Assembly: GCA_002389645.1 (NCBI GenBank)
Contig: DGQE01000031.1
Coordinates: 204,150-268,149, forward strand
From: Flavobacteriales bacterium UBA4422
Lineage (GTDB): Bacteria; Bacteroidota; Bacteroidia; Flavobacteriales_G; Salibacteraceae
DNA: 64,000 nucleotides
Direction of reading: 5' to 3'
Shown here: in pieces, positions 46,699 through 54,824 of the stretch
Numbering within the stretch: the first letter of the stretch is position 1
Layout of the letters: each line of letters starts with the position of its first letter
The notes under the pieces: generated by a model
The model's database searches: none
What the model saw: the letters and a program-made list of their open reading frames with translations, nothing else
Told to the model about the DNA's origin: nothing
Position numbers and translations under genes: made by a program

Positions 46699-46737
46699 AA
46701 AGCCCTGTTTCAATCGTTGTTGAGACAGGGCTTTTTT
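46699..46737 (+). terminator. Intrinsic terminator after the padR-pspC operon
   Basis: A 15-base-pair stem (46699-46713 with 46720-46734, one wobble) closes a 6-base loop and runs into six T residues at 46732-46737. It lies about 40 bases after the restored-frame stop of the pspC pseudogene, which supports the operon end there. Confidence 0.9.
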
Positions 46738-46764
46738 GTACTATAATTTCCCGCTCCGATTTGC

Positions 46765-46772
46765 TATCTTCG
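46765..46772 (+). promoter_or_regulatory. Near-consensus -7 element of the E1 gene
   Basis: TATCTTCG matches TAnnTTTG at seven of eight positions, 22 bases before the ATG at 46795. A TTG at 46736-46738 is 26 bases upstream, a little too far, and overlaps the T run of the terminator. Confidence 0.4.
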
Positions 46773-46794
46773 CGAACCTGTTCAAAGGCGTATC

Positions 46795-49239
46795 ATGCGC
46801 CCTCACAAAGAAATCCGACATATGGCCAAGACAGAAACCAAAGCAGAGAAGGAGATTACGATTGACGAATTGAAGACTGAAATTTTGAACGATTATCGTC
46901 TTGCAAGTTTTAGTCGAGAAATCAGTTTGATGGGCAGAAGAGAAGTGCTCACGGGTAAGGCGAAATTTGGGATTTTAGGAGACGGAAAAGAGGTAGCGCA
47001 AATTGCATTGGCCAAGCAATGGCAACCGGGAGATTGGAGATCTGGTTATTACAGAGATCAAACGATGATGATGGCAGCTGGACTATTAACTGGCGAGCAA
47101 TTTTTCGCACAATTGTATGCCGATGCTGATGTGGAACGTGAGCCAGCTTCTGCAGGGAGAATGATGAATGGTCATTACGCAACCCGAAGTTTAGACGACA
47201 ATGGAAATTGGAAGAATTTAGCTGAACAGGTCAATTCCTCGGCAGATATCTCCCCAACAGCAGGCCAAATGCCACGTTTACTTGGTTTGGGTTTAGCAAG
47301 CAAATTCTACAGAAATAACCCTGAACTAAAGGATAAGAAGAAATTTAGTAAGGGAGGAAACGAGATTGCGTTTGGTACTATTGGAGATGCTTCAACAAGC
47401 GAAGGCATGTTTTGGGAAGCATTGAATGCTGCAGGAGTTATGCAAGTCCCAATAGTAATGTCTGTTTGGGATGATGGCCACGGAATATCAGTGCCAAAAG
47501 AATTTCAAACGATCAAAGAGAGCATCAGCGAAGCCTTATCTGGTTTCCAAAGATCCAAAAATAAAAAAGGGTTTGAGATTTTAAAGACCAAGGGATGGGA
47601 TTATCCTCATTTGGTTTTAACGTATGAAAAAGCCGCAAAAATTGCACGCGAAGATCATGTTCCCGTGCTAGTTCACGTTGAAGAAGTTACGCAGCCTCAA
47701 GGCCACTCTACCAGCGGCTCCCATGAGCGATATAAAACTCCAGAACGCTTACAATGGGAGAAAGACTTTGATCCTATCAAGAAAATGAAAGAGTTCATCC
47801 TTGAAAAAGGTTTGAGTTCTGAGGAGGAATTGGCTGAAATTGAGAAAACAGCCAAGAAAGAGGCGCGTGATGCGAAGACTAATGCTTGGAAGAATTTTCT
47901 TGAGCCAATAAAAGCAGAGCATAAAGAAGCGGTTGATTTGATTGCTGCAATGGGCGCGGAAAGCAAAAACTCTGTTTTCATCAATAAAATAAAAGATGAA
48001 TTGGCCAGTGCGGTTGATCCTTTGCGCAAAGAGATTTATGAGTCTATAAGAAAGTCATTGCGCTATGCACGCAATGAGCAACTTTCTTCAAAGTCTGCTT
48101 TAGTTTCTTGGCTAGGGAAGAGAATGGACGAGAATAGAGATCGATATTCATCTCATTTGCATTCAGAGTCAGAAGATTCTCCGCTTGACATTGCAGGTGT
48201 TGATGTAAACTATGCAGATGAGGCTGTAGTTGATGGACGAGAAATATTAAGAGATAATTTTGATGCACTGCTAAACAACCATCCAGAGTTAATCATCTTT
48301 GGTGAGGACGCAGGTAAGATTGGTGGTGTGAACCAAGGTTTAGAAGGGCTTCAAGCGAAATATGGTGTTCACCGTGTATTTGATACCGGAATTCGCGAAT
48401 GCACTATTATAGGTCAAGGTATAGGAATGGCGCTGCGTGGATTACGTCCAATTGCTGAAATTCAATACCTCGATTATTTGCTGTATGCAGTGCAAATCTT
48501 GAGTGATGATTTGGCTACTGTTCAATACAGAACAAAAGGTGGACAAAAAGCACCGCTCATCATCCGCACAAGAGGTCACCGTTTAGAAGGAATATGGCAT
48601 AGCGGTTCTCCTATGGGAATGATCATTAATTCATTGAGAGGGATGCACATATGTGTACCTCGAAACATGACGCAAGCCGCTGGAATGTACAATACATTGA
48701 TGGCTGGAGATGACCCTGCATTGGTGATTGAGTCGCTTAACGGCTACCGATTGAAAGAAAAGCAACCCAATAATTTTGGCGAGTTCAAAGTTGAGTTGGG
48801 CCGCATAGAAACCATGACTGAAGGTGATGACATTACAATTGTTACGTATGGTTCAATGGTGAGAATGTGTGTTGAAACCGCAAAACAATTGCGTGAGGTG
48901 GGGATTTCTGCTGAAGTAATTGATGTACAAACGTTGCTTCCTTTTGACCTTGGTCATGAGATTATAGAAAGCTTGAAAAAAACCAATAGAGTAGTGTTTG
49001 TCGATGAAGATGTACCTGGCGGAGCATCAGCATTTATGATGCAAAAAGTAGTGGAGGAGCAAGGAGGCTATCGCTATTTAGATTCAGCTCCTTCAACGTT
49101 AGCAGCTAATGCTCACAGGCCAGCGTATGCTAGTGACGGAGATTATTTTTCAAAGCCTTCTAACGAAGATATTTTCGAACGTGTCTATTCTATTATGAAT
49201 GAGGCTGATCCTGCGAAGTATCCTGATTTATTTGCATAA
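46795..49239 (+). CDS. Branched-chain 2-oxoacid dehydrogenase E1, alpha and beta subunits fused
   Basis: This is a thiamine diphosphate enzyme that decarboxylates 2-oxoisovalerate and related acids. The 814 residues hold the E1-alpha part (about 40-400: GRREVLTGKAKFGILGDGKE, GDASTSEGMFWEALN, DDGHGISVP) and the E1-beta part (about 475-814: EAVVDGREILRDNFDALL, FGEDAGKIGGVNQG, GTGIREC-type segment DTGIRECTIIGQGIGMAL, VDEDVPGGASAF) in one chain. The usual GDG...NN diphosphate motif reads GDA...DD; as I recall, similar changes occur in other fused Bacteroidota forms. The ATG at 46795 follows a -7 box; the ATG at 46822 (MAKTETKAEKE) is equally possible. E2 and E3 genes are not in the window. Confidence 0.9.
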   Translation: MRPHKEIRHMAKTETKAEKEITIDELKTEILNDYRLASFSREISLMGRREVLTGKAKFGILGDGKEVAQIALAKQWQPGDWRSGYYRDQTMMMAAGLLTGEQFFAQLYADADVEREPASAGRMMNGHYATRSLDDNGNWKNLAEQVNSSADISPTAGQMPRLLGLGLASKFYRNNPELKDKKKFSKGGNEIAFGTIGDASTSEGMFWEALNAAGVMQVPIVMSVWDDGHGISVPKEFQTIKESISEALSGFQRSKNKKGFEILKTKGWDYPHLVLTYEKAAKIAREDHVPVLVHVEEVTQPQGHSTSGSHERYKTPERLQWEKDFDPIKKMKEFILEKGLSSEEELAEIEKTAKKEARDAKTNAWKNFLEPIKAEHKEAVDLIAAMGAESKNSVFINKIKDELASAVDPLRKEIYESIRKSLRYARNEQLSSKSALVSWLGKRMDENRDRYSSHLHSESEDSPLDIAGVDVNYADEAVVDGREILRDNFDALLNNHPELIIFGEDAGKIGGVNQGLEGLQAKYGVHRVFDTGIRECTIIGQGIGMALRGLRPIAEIQYLDYLLYAVQILSDDLATVQYRTKGGQKAPLIIRTRGHRLEGIWHSGSPMGMIINSLRGMHICVPRNMTQAAGMYNTLMAGDDPALVIESLNGYRLKEKQPNNFGEFKVELGRIETMTEGDDITIVTYGSMVRMCVETAKQLREVGISAEVIDVQTLLPFDLGHEIIESLKKTNRVVFVDEDVPGGASAFMMQKVVEEQGGYRYLDSAPSTLAANAHRPAYASDGDYFSKPSNEDIFERVYSIMNEADPAKYPDLFA

Positions 49240-49979
49240 TGAGAAAGGCGATTGGCCTTTTATTACTGATACTCTGCTTAAGCCCTAAGTCTCAGGCGGG
49301 AGACGAGAAGTATCAGTTGACGTTATTGATGTCACCAACTGCCGAATGGCTGAGGTTCAGTCAATCGCTGAGTGCAGGCACGTACAACAATCTTTTTGGC
49401 ACCAAGTTGAGCTACAATTTCGGATTAGAATACAAACGTTTTTTTGATCCCTCTTTAAGCATTAGCACTGGTGTGGTGTATATGAACAAAGGGTTTCGTA
49501 ACCAAATACCTAATGGCGATGGTTCTTTTGGTACTACTCTTATGAGTGTGCATATTGCTGCAATTCCATTGTCTTTGAATGTTCATCACAGACTGAAACG
49601 CAAAGTAGAGATGATATATACTGCTGGTATTACGGCTGGATATGTTTTTTCCGAGAGAGGTAGAAATAAAAATTTTTCAGGAGAAGAGAACCCAGAGGAA
49701 GGCGTATTTGATTTTTCCGCTAACGGATCTGAGCTGAATTTATTCAGAGATTATTACGTTGGAGCACAATTTGGGATAGGCGTTTCCACCTACATCAAAA
49801 GCCGTATTGTGATGGTTGTGCAACCTATGTATCGATTACAACTGCATGATGCAAGAGACTTTTCTGGACAATTCAATTCTGGTGACCCATTTGTCGCGCG
49901 ATTGAATAGTTTTGGAATAGATCTGAAGATTGGATATTTCTTCACAAAGCAAATCCGAAATCGAAAAAAGCAATATTAA
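49239..49979 (+). CDS. Outer-membrane beta-barrel protein (PorT-like)
   Basis: This 246-residue protein has a signal peptide (LLLLILCLSPKSQAG) and then about eight amphipathic strands (FGLEYKRFFDPSLSIST, VHIAAIPLSLNVHHRL, FGIDLKIGYFFTKQ), typical of PorT/OMP_b-brl barrels in Bacteroidota. PorT itself is a T9SS part, but this broad family has many other members; the role is unknown. Its ATG overlaps the stop of the E1 gene by one base (TAATG). Its end overlaps the next gene by up to 50 bases, if that gene's TTG start is right. Confidence 0.78.
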   Translation: MRKAIGLLLLILCLSPKSQAGDEKYQLTLLMSPTAEWLRFSQSLSAGTYNNLFGTKLSYNFGLEYKRFFDPSLSISTGVVYMNKGFRNQIPNGDGSFGTTLMSVHIAAIPLSLNVHHRLKRKVEMIYTAGITAGYVFSERGRNKNFSGEENPEEGVFDFSANGSELNLFRDYYVGAQFGIGVSTYIKSRIVMVVQPMYRLQLHDARDFSGQFNSGDPFVARLNSFGIDLKIGYFFTKQIRNRKKQY

Positions 49980-51063
49980 CCGAACCCTCTTTTTTACAGC
50001 AATGGCTTTATTTATGCTGTTGCTGGTTCAGTCTGCTTTTCATCCGATTAAGGTAATACAGCTTGCCGGAGCTGAGCATATCACTGAATTAAAAGGTCAA
50101 AAACTTGATTATTGGATTGATCGTACCGCACAAAACTCAATAGAGCATCAGGCAAAATCTTCTTTTGGGTTTAGACCTGCTTTGGTTCGTTTTATGAATC
50201 AATTGCGCTTGACTTTATTAGACGAACACAACTCCAATGTGCTGTTTGGAGAGGATGGTTATTACTTCGAAGAAGGCTACCGTTCCTCGGTCTGTGGTTT
50301 AGACTTTATAGGAGAAGAGGCGATAGACGCAAAAGTGGATTCATTAGATCATTTTCGCAATCAACTGCTTTTAGAAGGTAAAAAACTGGTCATTCTTATC
50401 GCACCTAACAAATGGCGTACACACCGCAATAAGATAGATTGGGAATGTAAACCCAAGATGACAAACTATGAGATGATCGTTGATAAATTGAAGCATCGTG
50501 GTTATTCTATTTGCGATGAAATAGATCTTTTTCGATATGAACGCTCACAGCGTCCTCCACATCCATTGCATTCAAAACAAGGTACCCATTGGAGCATTTT
50601 TGGAGCTGCATTGTCGGCTGATCATTTGTGGATGACATTTGCTCAGGAAGGAGTTAATCTGCCAGAGTTCACTATTGAGAATGAAGAAATTGATAGTGTT
50701 CCTCGAAATATCGATAAGGATTTACACGACTTGCTAAACATCATGGCTTCGCCTAAAAAAGAGCGCTTGGCTTACCCTGAGTTTAAATTTAATCAGGCCT
50801 ATAAGCCAAGGGTTACAGTAATTGGTGATAGCTACTACCAGAGTTATTATTACTTAGGTCTTCACCAAGGGTTGTTCAGTATGGATAGTAAATACTTCTA
50901 CTACAATAAGTCTTATTATGGCGAAAACCTTGAACAAAAAGAAGCGTTAACTGACGAAATCAGGCGACAAGAAATTGAAGCTTCAGATGCTGTTTTACTC
51001 GTTATGAGCGAACCTTCACTGAAATGGCTGGGATATGGAATATTCAACTTGTACGCCAATTAG
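49930..51063 (+). CDS. AlgJ/AlgX-like SGNH protein, membrane anchored
   Basis: This 377-residue protein has one N-terminal membrane helix (FFTAMALFMLLLVQSAF) and a periplasmic domain of the AlgX/AlgJ type, which O-acetylates polysaccharides. The serine motif is Ser301 in VIGDSYYQSYY and the histidine His220 in KQGTHWSIFG. AlgX and AlgJ have DTHW; here the aspartate position is Gly218. No MBOAT acetyl donor gene (AlgI) is nearby. The start is uncertain: a TTG at 49930 overlaps the previous gene by 50 bases; an ATG at 50002 would still keep most of the anchor. The end overlaps the metF remnant by four bases. Confidence 0.78.
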   Translation: MDISSQSKSEIEKSNINRTLFFTAMALFMLLLVQSAFHPIKVIQLAGAEHITELKGQKLDYWIDRTAQNSIEHQAKSSFGFRPALVRFMNQLRLTLLDEHNSNVLFGEDGYYFEEGYRSSVCGLDFIGEEAIDAKVDSLDHFRNQLLLEGKKLVILIAPNKWRTHRNKIDWECKPKMTNYEMIVDKLKHRGYSICDEIDLFRYERSQRPPHPLHSKQGTHWSIFGAALSADHLWMTFAQEGVNLPEFTIENEEIDSVPRNIDKDLHDLLNIMASPKKERLAYPEFKFNQAYKPRVTVIGDSYYQSYYYLGLHQGLFSMDSKYFYYNKSYYGENLEQKEALTDEIRRQEIEASDAVLLVMSEPSLKWLGYGIFNLYAN

Positions 51064-51344
51064 CTTCCAAATACTTCTTCAGCAATTTCTTTGATACTTC
51101 GTGCCTTACCCATTGAGTAGTAGTGCAATACAGGCACACCGGCTTCAATCAATTCTTGCGATTGCTGGATACACCATTTCACGCTTGCTTGTCTAGCTTG
51201 CTCATTGGTTTTGCAGTCTTCAATTTCATCCACTAATTTGTCGGGTAAATTGACATGGAAGTAATGAGGAACTACACTCAATTGCTTGTGAGTTGTGATG
51301 GGCTTTAATCCAGGGGTAATTGGCACGTTTATACCCGCAGCCAT
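51060..51344 (-). pseudogene. metF: metF remnant (C-terminal third of methylenetetrahydrofolate reductase)
   Basis: The frame reads MAAGINVPITPGLKPITTHK, then HYFHVNLPDKLVDEIEDC, WCIQQSQELIEAGVPVLH and YYSMGKARSIKEIAEEVFG. These are the last about 95 residues of MetF, the FAD enzyme that makes 5-methyltetrahydrofolate. About 200 N-terminal residues, with the FAD site, are missing, so it cannot work. The 5' side joins directly to a metH fragment at 51338-51344. The stop overlaps the end of the AlgJ-like gene by four bases. Confidence 0.85.
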
Positions 51345-51543
51345 TTGGTCATTTCTGCTACTTCCATTTCTTTTCGTTGTGCTAGATCTTCTACTTGATC
51401 ATTTAGGATTTTACCTAAACCGAAGTAATGGGCTTCCGGGTTTGCATAATAGAATCCACTCACCGAAGAAGCAGGTTGCATGGCTAGTGATTCTGTTAAG
51501 GTCATGCCAGTATTCTTTTCTACATCCAGCAATTTCCAAATGT
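51338..51543 (-). pseudogene. metH: metH remnant (activation-domain end of cobalamin-dependent methionine synthase)
   Basis: The frame reads IWKLLDVEKNTGMTLTES, then LAMQPASSVSGFYYANPEA and HYFGLGKILNDQVEDLAQ, and ends in EMTKWL. This is the conserved C-terminus of MetH, the AdoMet-binding activation domain (E. coli: WELLEVEKHTGMKLTESFAM). Homology stops near 51543; upstream there is a TAA stop at about 51557-51559. The normal last 8-10 residues are missing where the sequence passes into metF. About 1,100 residues of MetH are gone. A TTG at 51532 is the only possible start, and a working product is very unlikely. Confidence 0.85.
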
Positions 51544-51587
51544 AAGAGATAGATTATTACCCTAAGTCTAATTTTCGGCTGAAAAAA

Positions 51588-52379
51588 TTAGTCAATAATT
51601 CGTTTAATAATTCGTAAACGATGAGAATAGTCGCTATGCGTATTATTATAAATGCCTTGATGATCAATTCGATCAATTCGAACCTTACCAGAAGCGTGTA
51701 TGATGTAGTTGTCCTCTAATAAAATTCCTACGTGGATAATCTTGCCTTCATCGTTATCGAAGAAAGCTAGATCTCCGGGTTGTGATTCTTCAATAAAACT
51801 CAATGCATGCCCCATTGAAGCTTGTTGATAGGCATCTCTAGGAAGGTTTATACCTATCATTTTATAGCATACCTGCACAAGTCCAGAGCAATCAATTCCG
51901 AAAGGATGTCTGCCGCCCCAGAGGTACGGAGTGTTGATATACATTACAGCATTTTGAACAAGCAACTCAAGGTTCTTCTTTTCTGCCTTTAGTTGCGCCA
52001 AACCTTCGAATGAATAGACTTCTTTACCAATTTTAAATTTCCCTTCATTCAAAAACGGCAGTGAACTGCCTAATAAAATCGGAGTAATGCTTTGGTCGGA
52101 GTCTTTTATTGCCAAGCCGGCCATTTCTAAACTTGTAGTGATAAATTTTTGTTTTTTGAGTCGTTCTGCAAATTTGATGTCAATTGGATGATGCTGTTTA
52201 ATGTCTATCCAACAGCTATAATCATCTAATGCACAAACTACACGCAGCCACTTTTTACGTTTTTCTTTGACTTCATAAAACTCTCCGAAAAGAATCTGAC
52301 TTACTTGCTCAGCAGAGTCGGCAGGTTCAGCCCTGCAGGGAATAACACTCAAAGTACTGATGCCGAATTCTAAAGCCAT
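51588..52379 (-). CDS. NlpC/P60 (C40) cysteine peptidase with SH3-like domains
   Basis: This is a peptidoglycan-peptide hydrolase that cuts gamma-D-Glu-diamino acid bonds. The 263 residues hold SH3-like modules (about 1-60, with SVIPCRAEPADSAEQVSQIL; then about 70-125) and the C40 domain: Cys164 in GGRHPFGIDCSG, His216 in IIHVGIL and His228 in IIHAS. This matches the dipeptidyl-peptidase VI/YkfC layout. There is no signal peptide (start MALEFGISTLSVI), which fits cytosolic use of recycled muropeptides. With NamZ elsewhere in the window, it fits wall recycling. The ATG at 52379 is the only good start. Confidence 0.9.
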   Translation of the reverse strand: MALEFGISTLSVIPCRAEPADSAEQVSQILFGEFYEVKEKRKKWLRVVCALDDYSCWIDIKQHHPIDIKFAERLKKQKFITTSLEMAGLAIKDSDQSITPILLGSSLPFLNEGKFKIGKEVYSFEGLAQLKAEKKNLELLVQNAVMYINTPYLWGGRHPFGIDCSGLVQVCYKMIGINLPRDAYQQASMGHALSFIEESQPGDLAFFDNDEGKIIHVGILLEDNYIIHASGKVRIDRIDHQGIYNNTHSDYSHRLRIIKRIID

Positions 52380-52529
52380 AGTATTAAAACACCGGCAATT
52401 TACGCCTGTCTTATTCTTGATTTATGTGCAGTTTGGAGTTTTGTTAACGCTTTTTTGTTGACGTGTGTTGAGAACTAAATGAACAATAGAAAAGCTTCTT
52501 GTTTATATATCAAAGAAGATATTTGCAAT

Positions 52530-53204
52530 ATGAGTGTAGCTGATAATTTGAAGCAAATTCAAGATTCATTGCCGAACCATGTCACTTTAGTGGCAGTTTC
52601 CAAAACGCATACTGTTGACCATATTATGAATGCCTATCATGAAGGTCAGCGCGATTTTGGCGAAAATAAAGTGCAAGAATTAACCTCGAAAGCAGAGGTA
52701 ATTCCGAAGGATGTACGTTGGCATTTGATTGGTCATTTGCAAACCAATAAGGTGAAATATGTAGCTGGTTTTGTGCATATGATTCACGCCATTGATAGTT
52801 TGAAGTTATTGAAAGAAGTCAATAAACGAGCGGCTAAATCGAATCGAATCATTGAGTGCTTGCTTCAAGTTCATATTGCTGAAGAAGATACCAAGTTTGG
52901 GTTATCTCATGATGAATGTGAAGGTTTGTTGACTGATCCATTGGTAAGCGAAATGAAGAATATTCGTATCAAAGGACTAATGGGAATGGCCACATTCACA
53001 GATGATAAAGTGCAAGTAAACAGAGAGTTTGCTGGATTGAAAAAGTTATTTGATGAACTAGCCCAAAAACATCCTAATTTGGAATATTGGGACCCCACAG
53101 TTCTTTCAATGGGTATGAGCGGTGATTACCCTCTAGCTGTTGAGGAAGGTAGTAATATGGTCCGAGTGGGAAGTTCCATTTTTGGTGCTAGAGATTACAA
53201 CTAG
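52530..53204 (+). CDS. YggS/PLPBP family PLP-binding protein
   Basis: This PLP-binding protein of the alanine-racemase N-terminal fold controls free PLP and amino acid balance; it has no known catalytic activity. From the ATG at 52530 it has 224 residues, starting MSVADNLKQIQDSL. PLP binds Lys25 in LVAVSKTHT; FGENKVQEL, WHLIGHLQTNKVK, IKGLMGMATF and LSMGMSGDYPLAVEEGSNMVRVG are family motifs. A frame from the ATG at 52479 adds 17 residues not seen in the family, so it is less likely. It ends at CTAG, shared with the restored-frame stop of the convergent gene. Confidence 0.92.
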   Translation: MSVADNLKQIQDSLPNHVTLVAVSKTHTVDHIMNAYHEGQRDFGENKVQELTSKAEVIPKDVRWHLIGHLQTNKVKYVAGFVHMIHAIDSLKLLKEVNKRAAKSNRIIECLLQVHIAEEDTKFGLSHDECEGLLTDPLVSEMKNIRIKGLMGMATFTDDKVQVNREFAGLKKLFDELAQKHPNLEYWDPTVLSMGMSGDYPLAVEEGSNMVRVGSSIFGARDYN

Positions 53205-53211
53205 AGTTCTA

Positions 53212-53730
53212 CTAAATCAGCAATTTTTTCCAGTTTTGAGTCGGAGTACCTACCGGAATCTTTGAAAATAATCTCACCCTTTTCATTGAGCACAAATACA
53301 TAAGCATCGTTTTTTTGTCTAGATCAAGCGCCTTCATTTGGTCTTTAAAACTACCTTGATAAAACAAGAGGTAGTCGTTGAACTCTTCATCCACATTATC
53401 CTTGATCTTTTTGATAATACCATTTGCTGCGGATTGTCCAATCCCAGTGAACATCATAATTAGCTTTACGTTACAGACATAGGCCATCGCATTAAAGCCA
53501 GATTCGTCAATGAACATGGTATACACCGGTTCATACCAATTGTCAAGCATTTCTTCGGCTTGCTGAGTAAAAGCCAAGAAAACAATGCTTTTTTTACCAT
53601 TCAGATCCTCAGGAATATCGATCGTATTGTTTTGAATGCTCTCCGATTGGATTGCTGGAAAGATTTGCGCGAATGACTGAATAGAAGTGTTCAGAGCAAC
53701 CAGAATAAAAGAGAGTTTGACTATGTTCAT
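53212..53730 (-). CDS. Exported thioredoxin-like protein with a C-terminal frameshift
   Basis: As written, this gene encodes 172 residues: a signal peptide (ILVALNTSIQSFAQ) and a small domain resembling ATP10/thioredoxin-fold proteins (SIVFLAFTQQAEEMLDNWYE). After LDLDKK, at a run of seven A on the minus strand (53310-53316), the reading turns into TMLMYLCSMKR, which is unlike the family. One more A gives LDLDKKNDAYVFVLNEKG and EIIFKDSGRYSDSKLEK, a typical C-terminus, with a stop at 53201-53203. So a base is missing, by mutation or sequencing error, or slippage is used. The function is unknown. Its ATG is only 9 bases from the divergent gene's start. Confidence 0.7.
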   Translation of the reverse strand: MNIVKLSFILVALNTSIQSFAQIFPAIQSESIQNNTIDIPEDLNGKKSIVFLAFTQQAEEMLDNWYEPVYTMFIDESGFNAMAYVCNVKLIMMFTGIGQSAANGIIKKIKDNVDEEFNDYLLFYQGSFKDQMKALDLDKKTMLMYLCSMKRVRLFSKIPVGTPTQNWKKLLI

Positions 53731-53739
53731 ATTTGCTAA

Positions 53740-54732
53740 GTGAAAATCTTTGATTCAATAGTAACGATTTGCGCTACACTTTTAGTGTTGTTCATTATTT
53801 TGAATTCTGCAGCTGGTTATGAAGTTTTCGAATCCATAAGTCCGATCCAGTTACTGCCATCTTTCGATTTTATCGTTTGGGTGCTCGCCTCATTGGCGTT
53901 GTTGCTATTTATTGCCGTTAGAGGCAATAAACTAGCACTCCTAATTGCTTTTTTTCTACTATCCGTCCAACTTATTTTTCGCCATTCAAGTTATTCGATT
54001 GACTTAACTGATGAGCACTCCGTCAAATATTCTTTTAAAGTGTTAAGTATTAATGTAGGTCAGTTCTCTAATGATACGGCTGCCGTCAATCAATGCATTG
54101 AACTAATTCGATCAGAAAAACTAGATGTTGTCTGTCTTCAAGAGTTTGGCCTGTACTATAAGTGGCCAGATGTTGAAAGTGTAGTGTCAGATTTTGCGAA
54201 AAGAACTGACTTTCAGTATTATGACTTTAGCCCTAAACAAGGTAATATTTTCGGCACTGCAGTTTTCTCTAAGCATGAAATCACTCATATCGATACTATT
54301 TTTCAGTTGCTTTCACACACCAATGAAGCAAAGGTTTATAAGCTGGATGTAAATGGTAAAAGCATCTCAATTGCCAATGTCCATCTGCAGAGCTATAACC
54401 TGTTTTCTTCTAGTGATTCATTGTCGTGGCATTCCATTCAAAGGGCCATTGCTGATCGAAATGAACAAGTAAAAATGATACTTAGATCACAGCCCGATAT
54501 TGTACTTGGAGATTTTAATGCGTCTCCTGGTACGATTGTCCATAGCATGCTATGTGCCGAATACATTGATGTTCAACACTCGTTTGGAAAAGCTTTTTCG
54601 CCCACTTATAAAGACTTTCCAACTCGATTAGACTACCTGTTTGTCAATGGTAGTTTTGCTCCTAAATCATTTTATCTGAACCCGATACCACCCTCAGATC
54701 ATAAGGCTCTTGTGGCTCAAATTGGGATCTAG
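53740..54732 (+). CDS. Endonuclease/exonuclease/phosphatase (EEP) family membrane protein
   Basis: This 330-residue protein has two or three membrane helices in the first 85 residues (IVTICATLLVLFIILN, IVWVLASLALLLFIAV, LALLIAFFLLSVQLIF) and then an EEP domain: FKVLSINVGQF, VVCLQEFG with the metal-binding glutamate, IANVHLQSY, VLGDFNASPG and PSDHKALVAQIG. The family includes nucleases, phosphatases and phosphodiesterases; the membrane form is common in Bacteroidota and its substrate is unknown. The start is a GTG at 53740; no better one exists, as the helix begins at once. Confidence 0.88.
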   Translation: MKIFDSIVTICATLLVLFIILNSAAGYEVFESISPIQLLPSFDFIVWVLASLALLLFIAVRGNKLALLIAFFLLSVQLIFRHSSYSIDLTDEHSVKYSFKVLSINVGQFSNDTAAVNQCIELIRSEKLDVVCLQEFGLYYKWPDVESVVSDFAKRTDFQYYDFSPKQGNIFGTAVFSKHEITHIDTIFQLLSHTNEAKVYKLDVNGKSISIANVHLQSYNLFSSSDSLSWHSIQRAIADRNEQVKMILRSQPDIVLGDFNASPGTIVHSMLCAEYIDVQHSFGKAFSPTYKDFPTRLDYLFVNGSFAPKSFYLNPIPPSDHKALVAQIGI

Positions 54733-54796
54733 GTGAATCTACACTGCAGTGTCGAAAACTCTTAATTCTTGATCACACTTGCGCATTATATAGAGT

Positions 54797-54804
54797 TAAG
54801 TTTG
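54797..54804 (+). promoter_or_regulatory. Candidate -7 element of the SPOR-domain gene
   Basis: TAAGTTTG is a full match to TAnnTTTG, 20 bases before the ATG at 54825. TTG at 54779-54781 is 15 bases upstream and another at 54769-54771 is 25, both just outside the usual range. Confidence 0.45.
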
Positions 54805-54824
54805 AGTTCTAAGCTCCAAAGTAC

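Noticed and set aside
51060..51532. Two small intact genes for MetF-like and MetH-like proteins
   Set aside because: Each is only the C-terminal end of a much larger enzyme and lacks the cofactor sites, so a deletion scar is far more likely.
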